DNA from: Pseudomonas hunanensis
GTDB lineage: Bacteria > Pseudomonadota > Gammaproteobacteria > Pseudomonadales > Pseudomonadaceae
Reading direction: 5' to 3'
Assembly (NCBI RefSeq): GCF_013393325.1
Contig: NZ_QJRC01000074.1
Span: 124,001 to 188,000, forward strand
DNA: 64,000 nucleotides
The notes beneath the pieces are model-generated. The model did not search any database and was not told the origin of the DNA. It was given only the letters and a program-made list of their open reading frames with translations. The position numbers and the translations under genes were made by a program. Of the stretch, positions 46,167 through 55,207 are shown one piece after another (position 1 is the stretch's first letter; every line of letters begins with the position of its first letter).

Positions 46167-46258
46167 GGTGTTCGTGCAAGCCAGGCAAAGAGATGCCTAT
46201 GATAAACACTTTTCCGGGCGCAGACAGTGTTTGCCTGTCCCCAGCCAAGAGATCACCC

Positions 46259-48301
46259 ATGCCCAACAAGCCTCAGCCGCCCATCGCCCACGCCGATAAC
46301 GCCGCCGACCCGTACGCCTGGCTGCAACAGCGCGACACCCCCGAGGTACTCGCCTACCTGCAAGCCGAAAACGCCTACCAGGAAGCCTGCCTGGCCGACC
46401 AGGCAGCGTTGCGTGAGCAGTTGTTCGAAGAGATCAAGGGTCGCATCCTGGAAACCGACCTGTCGCTGCCGTCGCCCTGGGGCCCCTACCTGTACTACAC
46501 CCGCACCACCGCCGGCGACGAGTACCCACGTCACTACCGCTGCCCACGCCCTGCCGACGATTCGAACACCGTCGATGAAAGCCAGGAGCAACTGCTGCTC
46601 GACCCCAACGCCCTGGCCAATGGCGGCTTCCTGTCGCTGGGGGCGTTCAACGTCAGCCCCGACCACCGCCTGCTGGCCTACAGCCTCGACACCAGTGGCG
46701 ACGAAATCTACACCCTGTACGTCAAGGACTTGGCCAGTGGCAGCGTCACGCCCCTGCCCTTCGACGACTGCGACGGCAGCCTGACCTGGGCCAACGACAG
46801 CCAAACGCTGTTCTTCGCCGAACTGGACGACACCCATCGGCCATGGCGCCTGCATCGCCACACCCTGGGCACTGACGCCGTGCAGACCGTGTTCGAAGAG
46901 CCCGACGGGCGCTTCTTCCTGCACTGCTATCGCACCAGCTCCGAGCGCCAACTGGTGCTGCTGCTGAACAGCAAGACCACCAGCGAAGCCTGGGTACTGG
47001 ACGCCGAAACCCCGCAGGCGCCGTTCACCTGCCTGGCGCCACGTGTCGAAGGCCATGAATATTTCCCCGACCATGGCCAGCTCGACGGCGAGTGGCGCTG
47101 GTTCATCCGTACCAACCAGGACGGCATCAACTTCGCTCTTTACCATGCCCCTGTCGCGCCAGTGCCAGGCCGTGAGCAATGGCAGGTGCTGGTGGCGCAC
47201 CGCGACGCAATCATGCTCGAAGGCCTCAGCCTCAATGCCAGCGCCCTCACCCTGAGCCTGCGTGAAGGCGGCCTGCCAATCATCGAAGTACGCCCGCAGG
47301 GGCTGTCGGCCTATCGCGTCGAGCTACCCGACGCAGCCTACAGCCTGTACGTACAGGACAGCTTGGAGTTCGTCAGCACACGCGTGCGCCTGCGCTACGA
47401 AGCCCTCAATCGCCCGGCCCAGGTGCGCCAGCTGGAGCTGGCCACGGGCGCGCAGGTTGTGCTCAAGCAAACCCCGGTGCTGGGTGCGTTCGATGCCGAT
47501 GACTATGTCAGCGAGCGCCTGTGGGCGACTGCGGCGGACGGCACCCAGGTGCCGATCAGCCTGGTACGCCGTCGCCGCGACCAGGGCAAGACCGTGCCGC
47601 TGTACCTGTACGGTTACGGCGCCTATGGGGAAAGCCTCGACCCGTGGTTCTCCCATGCGCGCCTGAGCCTGCTGGAGCGTGGCGTGGCCTTTGCCATCGC
47701 CCACGTGCGCGGCGGCGGTGAACTGGGTGAAGCCTGGTACCGCGCGGGCAAGCAGGAGTACAAGCACAACACCTTCAGCGACTTCATCGCCTGCGCCGAA
47801 CACCTGATCGCCAAAGGCGTGACGGCTGCCGATCGCTTGGCCATCAGCGGCGGCAGCGCCGGCGGCCTGCTGATCGGCACGGTGCTCAACCTGCGCCCCG
47901 AGCTGTTCCGCTGCGCGATTGCCGAAGTGCCGTTCGTCGACGTGCTCAACACCATGCTCGACCCCGAGCTACCGCTGACCGTGACCGAATACGACGAATG
48001 GGGCAACCCAGAGGAACCGCAGGTTTACGAGCGCATCAAGGCGTATGCCCCTTATGAGAACGTAAAGGCCCAGGACTATCCAGCGATGCTGGTGGTGGCG
48101 GGTTACAACGACAGCCGCGTGCAGTACTGGGAAGCGGCCAAATGGGTGGCGCGGTTGCGTACGCGCAAGACCGACGACCACCTGCTGCTGCTCAAGACCG
48201 AAATGGGCGCAGGGCATGGCGGGATGAGCGGGCGATACCAAGGGCTGAAGGATGTGGCGCTGGAATATGCGTTCGTATTCGGCGAGCTGGGTATCGTTTG
48301 A
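46259..48301 (+). CDS. ptrB: Oligopeptidase B (prolyl oligopeptidase family)
   Basis: 680 residues. N-terminal beta-propeller (about 80-420) and C-terminal alpha/beta hydrolase with nucleophile ISGGSAGG (Ser near 530), Asp in VAGYNDSRVQYWE and His in EMGAGHGGMSGRY near the C-terminus. Oligopeptidase B cleaves short peptides after Arg or Lys in the cytoplasm. Length and motifs fit the family. The ATG at 46259 is chosen over an in-frame ATG at 46193 because the homologous start (PPIAHADNAADPYAWL) begins there, with AAGAGA nine bases upstream. Confidence 0.9.
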   Translation: MPNKPQPPIAHADNAADPYAWLQQRDTPEVLAYLQAENAYQEACLADQAALREQLFEEIKGRILETDLSLPSPWGPYLYYTRTTAGDEYPRHYRCPRPADDSNTVDESQEQLLLDPNALANGGFLSLGAFNVSPDHRLLAYSLDTSGDEIYTLYVKDLASGSVTPLPFDDCDGSLTWANDSQTLFFAELDDTHRPWRLHRHTLGTDAVQTVFEEPDGRFFLHCYRTSSERQLVLLLNSKTTSEAWVLDAETPQAPFTCLAPRVEGHEYFPDHGQLDGEWRWFIRTNQDGINFALYHAPVAPVPGREQWQVLVAHRDAIMLEGLSLNASALTLSLREGGLPIIEVRPQGLSAYRVELPDAAYSLYVQDSLEFVSTRVRLRYEALNRPAQVRQLELATGAQVVLKQTPVLGAFDADDYVSERLWATAADGTQVPISLVRRRRDQGKTVPLYLYGYGAYGESLDPWFSHARLSLLERGVAFAIAHVRGGGELGEAWYRAGKQEYKHNTFSDFIACAEHLIAKGVTAADRLAISGGSAGGLLIGTVLNLRPELFRCAIAEVPFVDVLNTMLDPELPLTVTEYDEWGNPEEPQVYERIKAYAPYENVKAQDYPAMLVVAGYNDSRVQYWEAAKWVARLRTRKTDDHLLLLKTEMGAGHGGMSGRYQGLKDVALEYAFVFGELGIV

Positions 48302-48309
48302 GATAGCTA

Positions 48310-48326
48310 GGGGCGCTTTGCGCCCC
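48310..48326 (+). terminator. Intrinsic terminator after ptrB
   Basis: GGGGCGC (48310-48316), loop TTT, GCGCCCC (48320-48326) followed by TTTC, nine bases past the ptrB stop. Confidence 0.7.
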
Positions 48327-48329
48327 TTT

Positions 48330-48393
48330 CGCGACACAAGGCCGCTCCCACATGAGTCCTGCGCGGTATCTGTGGAAGCGGCCTAGTGTCGCG
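48330..48393. repeat. REP-like inverted repeat
   Basis: CGCGACACAAGGCCGCTCC at 48330-48348 is matched in reverse complement by GGAAGCGGCCTAGTGTCGCG at about 48374-48393 with a few mismatches. The 141-base gap to the next gene holds this element and nothing else I can read. Confidence 0.7.
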
Positions 48394-48442
48394 ATGGGCT
48401 GCAAAGCAGCCCCAAAAACCACCGCCACACACGTCTGCTATA

Positions 48443-48721
48443 TCAATCATCATCCACCGCCGGTTTCGGCGGTTCTGGCCGCAACCCCGGCAATGGCTGG
48501 TCCTTCGGCGGCCCGGGCACCGGCATCGGTGGCAACAGCGGCGCCCCCGGCTGGCTGTCATAAGCCTTGGGCGGCGTACTCGGGGTTATCTGCGGGTATG
48601 GCGTAGGCGTCGGCGTACCGGGTGCGCCGGGTACCGGGGTAGTGAGCCGGGGTGGTGTGCTGGCGGCTTCGGCCAGGGGCCAGCCTGCCAGCAACAGCGC
48701 GGTGAGGATCGCGTGAAACAT
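48443..48721 (-). CDS. Small secreted proline-rich protein
   Basis: 92 residues. Residues 1-20 are a signal peptide (MFHAILTALLLAGWPLAEAA); the rest is about one third proline (TTPVPGAPGTPTPTPYPQ and PPMPVPGPPKDQPLPG) ending in acidic DDD. ATG 48721 has AGGAGG eight bases upstream, a strong site that decides the start; longer readings run into the promoter of yajD on the other strand. No catalytic feature. Probably a periplasmic or envelope-linked extended peptide of unknown role. Confidence 0.75.
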   Translation of the reverse strand: MFHAILTALLLAGWPLAEAASTPPRLTTPVPGAPGTPTPTPYPQITPSTPPKAYDSQPGAPLLPPMPVPGPPKDQPLPGLRPEPPKPAVDDD

Positions 48722-48853
48722 CAGCAACCTCCTGTCGGGAACCTTCCAACAGCCTACGCCTAAATCAAAGCTTTCGCCTGTCCGCCTGCCCTGCAAGCGC
48801 GCTAGACTCAATGACATAACCGTCATCTGCCTGATCAGAACAAAGGAAACACC

Positions 48854-49225
48854 ATGAGCTCCACCTCTTCCGCCGCCGCCACCGCGCGCCTCGACCGCAT
48901 TCTGGCCGACGCCAAGCGCGACAAGGAAATGGGCTACCGCGACAAGGCCCTGAGAATGTACCCGCACGTTTGTGGCCGCTGCGCCCGCGAGTTCGCCGGC
49001 AAGCGCCTGAGCGAGCTGACCGTGCACCACCGCGACCACAACCACGACAACAACCCGCAGGACGGCTCCAACTGGGAGCTGCTGTGCCTTTACTGCCACG
49101 ACAACGAGCACTCGCGCTACACCGACCAGCAGTACTTCAGCGAAGGCTCCACCAGCACCCCGAGCATCGCCAAGGCCACTCACAACCCGTTCGCTGGTCT
49201 TGCGGGCATGCTGAAGAAAGACTGA
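48854..49225 (+). CDS. yajD: YajD-type HNH nuclease
   Basis: 123 residues with the HNH fold: metal-binding CxxC pair in HVCGRCAREF, core LTVHHRDHNHDNN, and a second pair in LLCLYCHDNEHSRY. YajD-type proteins are stand-alone small HNH nucleases conserved in gammaproteobacteria, of unknown target. ATG 48854 follows AAAGGAAAC. It is divergent from the proline-rich protein gene. Confidence 0.88.
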   Translation: MSSTSSAAATARLDRILADAKRDKEMGYRDKALRMYPHVCGRCAREFAGKRLSELTVHHRDHNHDNNPQDGSNWELLCLYCHDNEHSRYTDQQYFSEGSTSTPSIAKATHNPFAGLAGMLKKD

Positions 49226-49296
49226 CCATCGATTTGCCCCCCGCAGCTACCGGGCAGCCCGTATAATCGCGCTTTTTTCGCGAAGGGCCCCGGTAC

Positions 49297-49767
49297 GTGG
49301 CAAACAAACGATACAGCTGCATCGGCCTGTTCAACCCAAAGTCGGCAGAAAACGTCGGCTCGGTGATGCGCGCCGCGGGCTGCTATGGCGTCAATTCGGT
49401 GTTTTACACCGGCAAACGGTATGAGCGCGCGCGTGACTTCGTCACCGACACCAAGCGCGTGCACTACGACATCCCGCTGATCGGCATCGACGATCTGCAG
49501 CGCATCATCCCGCTGGGCTGCACGCCAGTGGCGGTGGAGCTGGTGGAAGGTGCGCGGCCCTTGCCGGAATATACCCACCCGGACCGGGCCATCTACATCT
49601 TCGGGCCGGAGGATGGTTCGTTGAGCGAGGAAGTGCGGGGGTGGTGTGAAGAGACTATCTACATTCCGACCGAGGGTTGCATGAACCTGGCAGCGACGGT
49701 GAACGTGGTGCTGTATGACCGTTTGGCCAAAGGGCTGAATACCCGCTCGGGGCCCAAGTTCAAGTAA
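49297..49767 (+). CDS. SPOUT (TrmH/TrmL-like) RNA 2'-O-methyltransferase
   Basis: 156 residues forming a single SPOUT domain. Motif 1 is FNPKSAENVGSVMRAAGCYG, the SAM-binding knot is IYIFGPEDGSLSEEV, and motif 3 is YIPTEGCMNLAATVNVVLYDR. It methylates ribose 2'-OH of tRNA or rRNA; single-domain proteins of this size include TrmL, but the target cannot be read. It starts with GTG at 49297. A terminator on the opposite strand follows. Confidence 0.85.
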   Translation: MANKRYSCIGLFNPKSAENVGSVMRAAGCYGVNSVFYTGKRYERARDFVTDTKRVHYDIPLIGIDDLQRIIPLGCTPVAVELVEGARPLPEYTHPDRAIYIFGPEDGSLSEEVRGWCEETIYIPTEGCMNLAATVNVVLYDRLAKGLNTRSGPKFK

Positions 49768-49773
49768 TAAAAA

Positions 49774-49801
49774 GGCCGCCACTGCAACAGCAGGGGCGGC
49801 C
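49774..49801 (-). terminator. Intrinsic terminator of the aldehyde dehydrogenase operon
   Basis: On the minus strand GGCCGCC (49801-49795), a 14-base loop, then GGCGGCC (49780-49774), followed by TTTTTATTA. It lies 41 bases past the dehydrogenase stop. Confidence 0.75.
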
Positions 49802-49842
49802 AGGTGCTGAGCTCCGTCAGAACAGCACCGGTCTTGCTCGAA

Positions 49843-51333
49843 TCACGAAGCGTTGATCCAGATGGTCTTCAGCTCCGTGTACTGGTCGTGGGCCCAGATG
49901 GACTTGTCGCGCCCACCAAAGCCAGACTCTTTGTAGCCACCGAACGGCGTGGTCACGTCACCTTCGCCGAAGCAGTTGACGGTGACCACACCCGCGCGGA
50001 TTTCACGCGACAGGCGCAGCGCATTGCGCAGGCTGCCGGTGTAGGCCGAAGCCGCCAGGCCGTATACGGTGTCGTTGGCCAGCTCGATCGCCTCGTCGAT
50101 GGTCTCGAAGCTGGTCACGCTCAGCACCGGGCCGAAGATTTCCTCGACGAACAGTTTGTTGTCACGGCCAACGTTGTCGACGATGGTCGGCTGCACGAAC
50201 ACGCCGTCCTCGGTTTCGCCCCCCTGAACGATGCTGAGTTTCTGCTCGGCAGCGTATTCCAGGTACGACTTGACCTTCTCGAAATGCGACTTGCTGACCA
50301 TGGCGCCCAGGCGGTTGTCCGGGTCCAGCGGGTCGCCCAGCTTCCAGCCCTTCAGGTGCTTGGCGATCAGGCTCAGCAGCTCGTCCTTCACGTCCTTGTG
50401 CACGATCAGGCGCGACGAGGCCGAGCAGTTCTCCCCCATGTTCCAGAACGCACCTGCGGTGACGAACTGGGCCACTTCGTCCAGGTCCTCGACGTCGTTC
50501 ATGACCACGGCCGGGTTCTTGCCACCCAGCTCCAGGACGATGCGCTTGAGGTTGGACTCGGCAGCGTATTTCAGGAACAGGCGGCCAGTGTCGGTCGAGC
50601 CGGTGAAGCTGACCATCGGGATATCCATGTGCCGGCCGATGGCCTCACCCACTTCGCGGCCACCGCCAGGCACCAGGTTGAACACACCGGCCGGGATGCC
50701 GGCCTCGTGGGCCAGCTCGGCCACGCGCAGGGCGCTGAGGGTGGTTTCTTTGGCCGGTTTGACCACAATCGAGCAACCGGCAGCCAGCGATGGGGCAATC
50801 TTCCAGGCCAGCATCAGCAGCGGGAAGTTCCACGGCAGCACCAGGCCGACTACGCCAATGGCTTCACGCACCACCATGGTGACGGCTGCGTTGCCGGTCG
50901 GCGCGGTGGCGTCGTAGATCTTGTCGATCAGCTCGGCGTGCCAGCGGAGCGTGTGGATGGTTTCCGGTACATCGACTGTCTGGCACTCGCTGACCGGCTT
51001 GCCACTGTCCAACGCTTCCAGCACGGCCAGCTCGTGGGCATTGTCCTCCAGCAACTGGGCGAACTTCTGCAGCACGTGCTTGCGGTCGCTGGGCTGCATC
51101 TTCGACCAAGTGCCTGCTTCGAACACACGCTTGGCAGCGGCCACGGCGACGTTGACATCGTTGACGTCGCAGGCGGCGACCTCGGCCAGTTGCTTGCCGG
51201 TGGCCGGGTTGGTGGTGACGAAGGTCTTGCCCGAGATGGCATCGCGGAATTCGCCGTCGATGAAGGCCTTGGTCCGCAGTTGCAGTTCGGCGGCGATGGC
51301 CGCGTATTGTTCCTTGCTCAGCAATTCAGCCAT
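49843..51333 (-). CDS. NAD(P)-dependent aldehyde dehydrogenase (PuuC-like)
   Basis: 496 residues, normal length. Asn in VLPWNFPLLM, cofactor region FTGSTDTGRL, catalytic Glu in LELGGKNP, and catalytic Cys in WNMGENCSASSRL are all present; the position before Cys is the usual Asn. It most resembles PuuC/KauB-type dehydrogenases that oxidise omega-amino aldehydes to acids, which fits the FAD amine oxidase encoded in the same cluster. It is the last gene of the cluster, 13 bases after the aldolase gene, and has an intrinsic terminator. Confidence 0.9.
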   Translation of the reverse strand: MAELLSKEQYAAIAAELQLRTKAFIDGEFRDAISGKTFVTTNPATGKQLAEVAACDVNDVNVAVAAAKRVFEAGTWSKMQPSDRKHVLQKFAQLLEDNAHELAVLEALDSGKPVSECQTVDVPETIHTLRWHAELIDKIYDATAPTGNAAVTMVVREAIGVVGLVLPWNFPLLMLAWKIAPSLAAGCSIVVKPAKETTLSALRVAELAHEAGIPAGVFNLVPGGGREVGEAIGRHMDIPMVSFTGSTDTGRLFLKYAAESNLKRIVLELGGKNPAVVMNDVEDLDEVAQFVTAGAFWNMGENCSASSRLIVHKDVKDELLSLIAKHLKGWKLGDPLDPDNRLGAMVSKSHFEKVKSYLEYAAEQKLSIVQGGETEDGVFVQPTIVDNVGRDNKLFVEEIFGPVLSVTSFETIDEAIELANDTVYGLAASAYTGSLRNALRLSREIRAGVVTVNCFGEGDVTTPFGGYKESGFGGRDKSIWAHDQYTELKTIWINAS

Positions 51334-51346
51334 TTTTCCGGCCTCC

Positions 51347-52240
51347 TTATTTGATCTGGGCGATGGTGGCTTTCAGCTCGATGACCACGCGCTTGAGTGC
51401 TTGCTTCTCGGCGTCATCCAGGTCGTACAGCGGCTTGCGCACGCCGCCGGTTTTCAAGCCATTCAGGGCCACGCCGTTCTTGATGGCCTGGACGAACTTG
51501 CCACCTTCCAGGAAGTCCATCAGCGGCATCATGGCGGCCATGATCTTGCGGCCTTTGGCGAAGTCCTTCTCGATCACGCAGGCCTCGTAGAGGGCCACGT
51601 GCTCGCGCGGGATGAAGTTGGAACCGGCGCAGACCCAGCTCTGGGCGCCCCAGGCAAAGAACTCCAGGGCCTGGTCGTCCCAGCCGCACGACAGCTGGAT
51701 GTTCGGGCGATGGATGGCCAGGCGGTGCAGCTGAGCCATGTCACCGGAGCTTTCCTTGATGGCGACGATGTTCTTCACGTCGGCCACGGCGTCGAAGAAT
51801 GCTTCACCCATGCTCACGCTCATGCGGCCTGGGTAGTTGTAGAGCATGATCGGCAGACCGGCGGCAGCGTCGACAGCCTTCACGTGCAGGGCGATTTCCT
51901 GCTGGGTCGGCAGCGCGTACGGTGGGGTGCCGACCAGCAGCGCGTCAGCCTTGATTTCCTTGGCGTGCTGGGCGAAGGCAACCGCATCTTCGGTACGGAT
52001 GCCACCGGTGCCGACGATCAGCGGCAGGCGGCCGTTGAGCACGTCCTTGGCCTGGGCAGCCAGGTCGATGCGCTCCTGGGTGGTGTGGGCGTAGTACTCG
52101 CCGGTGGAGCCGCCAATGATGACGCCGTGGACTTTCGACTCGACCAGGTATTCGAGGACCTCGGCGAACGCCGCCTTGTCGATCGAGCCGTCCGCAGCCA
52201 GCGGAGTGATTGCCGGGGTGTAGATGCCTTCGAATTTCAC
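51347..52240 (-). CDS. DapA-family (dihydrodipicolinate synthase-like) aldolase/dehydratase
   Basis: 297 residues with the TIM-barrel family marks GSTGEYYAHT, LYNYPGR with the catalytic Tyr, and Schiff-base Lys in VAIKESSGD. Its place in a catabolic cluster argues against lysine biosynthesis; it more likely cleaves or dehydrates a 2-keto acid. I take GTG at 52240 (VKFEGIYTPAITPL), which has GGAGA six bases upstream; the ATG at 52288 adds 16 residues with no match to the fold. Confidence 0.87.
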   Translation of the reverse strand: MKFEGIYTPAITPLAADGSIDKAAFAEVLEYLVESKVHGVIIGGSTGEYYAHTTQERIDLAAQAKDVLNGRLPLIVGTGGIRTEDAVAFAQHAKEIKADALLVGTPPYALPTQQEIALHVKAVDAAAGLPIMLYNYPGRMSVSMGEAFFDAVADVKNIVAIKESSGDMAQLHRLAIHRPNIQLSCGWDDQALEFFAWGAQSWVCAGSNFIPREHVALYEACVIEKDFAKGRKIMAAMMPLMDFLEGGKFVQAIKNGVALNGLKTGGVRKPLYDLDDAEKQALKRVVIELKATIAQIK

Positions 52241-52313
52241 GGTAGGTTCTCCAGTGCGTTGCTCAGTGTTGTGAAGGCCGCAACGCAAAGACGCTGCGGC
52301 GGGTTGTAGGGTT

Positions 52314-53642
52314 TCAGCTCAGCGAAGCCGCTTGTTGCAGGTTCAGCGAGCGGGTTTCCGGGGCCAGGGCAACCGAGAAAGCCAGGCCGACGAAGGTCAC
52401 GGCAGCGGCGGCGTACATGGTGGCGCCGATGCCGTAGCTATCGAGGGCGATGGGCACCAGCCAGGTGCCGACGGCGGCACCGACCCGCGACATGGAGGTT
52501 CCCACGCCCACGGCGCCGGCACGGATTTCGGTGGGGAACAATTCGTTGGGGTACACCAGCTGCAGCACCTGGGCGCCACCGATGAACAAGGCATAGGCAC
52601 CAAACAGCACCAGGATGAGCATCTCGTTGCCGTTGCTGAAGGCACCCAGGCCCAGCAGCGCCAACCCCGACCAGAAGAAGCTGTGCAACAGCGTGGTGCG
52701 CCGGCCGATGGTGTTGAGCAGGCGGGTGCCCACAATACAGCCGACCACGAAGAGGAAGGTGATTGCAATGGAGCCGATCGATGCCCAGTCACCTTTGAGG
52801 TTCAGCGCGCCCAGCACTTTCGGGGCGAATGCGTACACCGCAAACACAGGGATCACCGAGCAGGTCCAGAACATGGTGACGAACAACATGCGCTTGCCAT
52901 AGCCGGAGTGCAGCAGGCTGAGGAACGACAGTTTGCGGGTCTTGGGCTCTTCCGGCAGGTTGCTCAGCGAAAACCCCTGGCCGTAGACGCGCTTGATCAC
53001 CTCATCGGCCTCGGCCGAGCGGCCCTTGCTGATCAGCCAGCGTGGCGATTCGGGAGTACCCAGGCGGATGGCGAACAGCAGCGCACCGATCACTGCGGCG
53101 CTGGCCAGCACCAGGCGCCAGGCATCGTCGCCGCCGTGGCGAAGGATGGCCTCACCCGCCAGATAGGCAGTGGCGGCGCCGGCAAACCACAACACCGTCA
53201 GGGTAGCCAGGCGCGGGCCACGGTTCTTCCTGGGCAGAAACTCCACCAGCAGCGACGTGGCGACCGGATATTCGATACCCACGGCAATACCGATGGCGAA
53301 CCGCAGCAGGAACAATACCAGCGCCGACTCGACCCAGAACTGCGCGACCGAAGCCAGGATGAACAAGGTCGGGCCAACGAAGAACACGCGCTTGCGGCCG
53401 AAGCGGTCGGTCAGCCAACCGCCGAAGAAACCACCGAAGAAAATGCCGATCAACGCCGAGGCGGCGATCATGCCCTGCCAGAAACTGGTCAGGTTGAGCC
53501 CTGCGGACATCTGCACCATGGCCACGCCGATGATGCTCAGTACATAGCCGTCGACGAACGAGCCGCCACCGGAGCGCAGGGTCAGCCACTGGTGGAAGTT
53601 GTTGATCGGTACATCTTCAATCGAAACATTCGGACTTGTCAT
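52314..53642 (-). CDS. MFS transporter (sugar/metabolite:H+ symporter type)
   Basis: 442 residues, about 12 membrane segments, with the MFS motifs GGWLTDRFGRKRVFF after helix 2, the central loop PESPRWLISKGR and VPIALDSYGIGA near the end. Substrate unknown; the neighbours point to an amino acid or amine-derived acid. The start MTSPNVSIEDVP at 53642 has AGGAAC and is preferred over 53672. Confidence 0.88.
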   Translation of the reverse strand: MTSPNVSIEDVPINNFHQWLTLRSGGGSFVDGYVLSIIGVAMVQMSAGLNLTSFWQGMIAASALIGIFFGGFFGGWLTDRFGRKRVFFVGPTLFILASVAQFWVESALVLFLLRFAIGIAVGIEYPVATSLLVEFLPRKNRGPRLATLTVLWFAGAATAYLAGEAILRHGGDDAWRLVLASAAVIGALLFAIRLGTPESPRWLISKGRSAEADEVIKRVYGQGFSLSNLPEEPKTRKLSFLSLLHSGYGKRMLFVTMFWTCSVIPVFAVYAFAPKVLGALNLKGDWASIGSIAITFLFVVGCIVGTRLLNTIGRRTTLLHSFFWSGLALLGLGAFSNGNEMLILVLFGAYALFIGGAQVLQLVYPNELFPTEIRAGAVGVGTSMSRVGAAVGTWLVPIALDSYGIGATMYAAAAVTFVGLAFSVALAPETRSLNLQQAASLS

Positions 53643-53825
53643 TATTGTTCCTACCATTTCTGCTACATGCACATTTGCAAGGCGAGCGCGTCCGCGAAAC
53701 TGAAAACCGCCTTCAGCCCCGGGTGATCGAACTGCGCATCTCGATCATCAAGTTCGGGCAAGCCGCGCCCGTGCCGGCCAACCAATGCCGACGTAAATGT
53801 TCTATTGGCCTAACTCAGCTGACGA

Positions 53826-55145
53826 TCAGCTTTCTTTGCCAGCGCGGAACTGCCCCCACATGAGGTTGGCGTTCAGCCCCAGGGAAACCAGGGGTTGCGG
53901 CGGGTTTGCAGAGGGCCCGGGGGCATTGAGCAAAAACTCGATCAGCTCGTGCTTGTCGCCAGCCAGCCAGTCGGCCAGCAACTTGCCGGTAACGGTGCCA
54001 CGGGTAACGCCCAGGCCGTTGCAGCACAGTGCACCTACAACATTGGGCGCCAACTTGCCAAAGAAGCCCATGTGGTTGCGCGATAATGCCAGTGCACCGC
54101 CCCAGGTATATTCGAAGTTCACATTGGGCAACATCGGGAAGCGTCGGGCGAACGATTCGCGGTGGCGCTGGACGAAGCGCTCCAGGTATTTGCCATTGCT
54201 GCGCCCGTCGGGGTTGTAGCTGAAGCTGTTGCGGATCAACAGGCGGTTGTCGACGGTGCGGCGCATGGTGGTGCCGAACGGGTCGGCCGGGATCACGCCC
54301 CAGTAGGGCTTGCCGCCAAGACGTGCCTGTTCGTCCTCGGTCAGCGGCCGGGTGATGCTGCCGTAGGTGAACACCGGCAGCATGCGGCCCTTGAGGAAGC
54401 CGAAGCTCATGCCGAAGGCGTTGGTGGTGAGCACCAGCTTGTCGGTGGTGATCGAACCGTGGGCGTGGCGCAGCACCACCTTGTCGCCGTACTCGACGTC
54501 GGTGATCGGGGTGTGCTCGTACAACGAGACGTTGGACGGCAGGCTGTCGGCGAGGCCTTTGACCAACGCCGAAGGTTGCAGCAAGGCAGTGCCGGGCGTG
54601 AACAGGCCCTTGCGGTAGAAATCCGTGCCGATGTGCTCAGGCAGGTCGCGCCCCTCGACCACTTCGTAGGGTTGCCCCAGTTTGTCCAGCCCCCGGCGGT
54701 AGGCATCCAGCACGGCAATACCGCGGCCTTCGATGGCCGCCTGGTACTTGCCGCAGTGGCGGAACTGGCACTCGATGTCGTAACGCTCGATCAGGTCCTT
54801 GAGGTACTGCTGGCCACCCAGGTTGAGCTTGAGCACGGTCTTGGCGATATCGATGTCGCCAATGTAGTCCTCGGCGCCGATATCGTGCGGCAGGTCGATG
54901 GCAAAGCCGGCATTGCGCCCGGAGGTGCCATAACCGACCTCCTGGGCCTCGACCAGTATGATCTCGTCATGCGGAAAGTTCGTTGCCAGCTGCCGCGCGG
55001 CAGCCAGGCCGGTGAAACCGGCGCCGACCACCACCCAGCGCGTCTGGCTGTGGCCCTTGTGGGCCGGCCTTGGCGTGCGGGGCTTGCTCAGGTGATACCA
55101 GCCACAGGTGGCATCATCGGCGGGTAACGAACTTATTCTTGTCAT
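53826..55145 (-). CDS. FAD-dependent amine/amino-acid oxidoreductase (DAO family)
   Basis: 439 residues. Rossmann FAD motif VVVGAGFTGLAAARQLA (about 37-55), then YGTSGRNAGFAIDLP where some family members bind flavin covalently through other residues, and a C-terminal GALCCNGLGVTRGT flavin patch. It resembles PuuB-like gamma-glutamylputrescine or amino-acid oxidases. With the aldehyde dehydrogenase it can turn an amine into an acid through an aldehyde. Its precise substrate is not readable. Confidence 0.87.
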   Translation of the reverse strand: MTRISSLPADDATCGWYHLSKPRTPRPAHKGHSQTRWVVVGAGFTGLAAARQLATNFPHDEIILVEAQEVGYGTSGRNAGFAIDLPHDIGAEDYIGDIDIAKTVLKLNLGGQQYLKDLIERYDIECQFRHCGKYQAAIEGRGIAVLDAYRRGLDKLGQPYEVVEGRDLPEHIGTDFYRKGLFTPGTALLQPSALVKGLADSLPSNVSLYEHTPITDVEYGDKVVLRHAHGSITTDKLVLTTNAFGMSFGFLKGRMLPVFTYGSITRPLTEDEQARLGGKPYWGVIPADPFGTTMRRTVDNRLLIRNSFSYNPDGRSNGKYLERFVQRHRESFARRFPMLPNVNFEYTWGGALALSRNHMGFFGKLAPNVVGALCCNGLGVTRGTVTGKLLADWLAGDKHELIEFLLNAPGPSANPPQPLVSLGLNANLMWGQFRAGKES

Positions 55146-55207
55146 GTCACAAACCTGGTTCTTGTAGTCGTCGAATGGTCAGCACCGGCGGGGCTTACCT
55201 GTGTAAC

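Noticed and set aside
48722-49183. 246-residue minus-strand frame from 49183 covering yajD
   Set aside because: The upstream part is antisense to the HNH nuclease and Val/Ala-rich; only the last 92 residues have a ribosome site and signal peptide.
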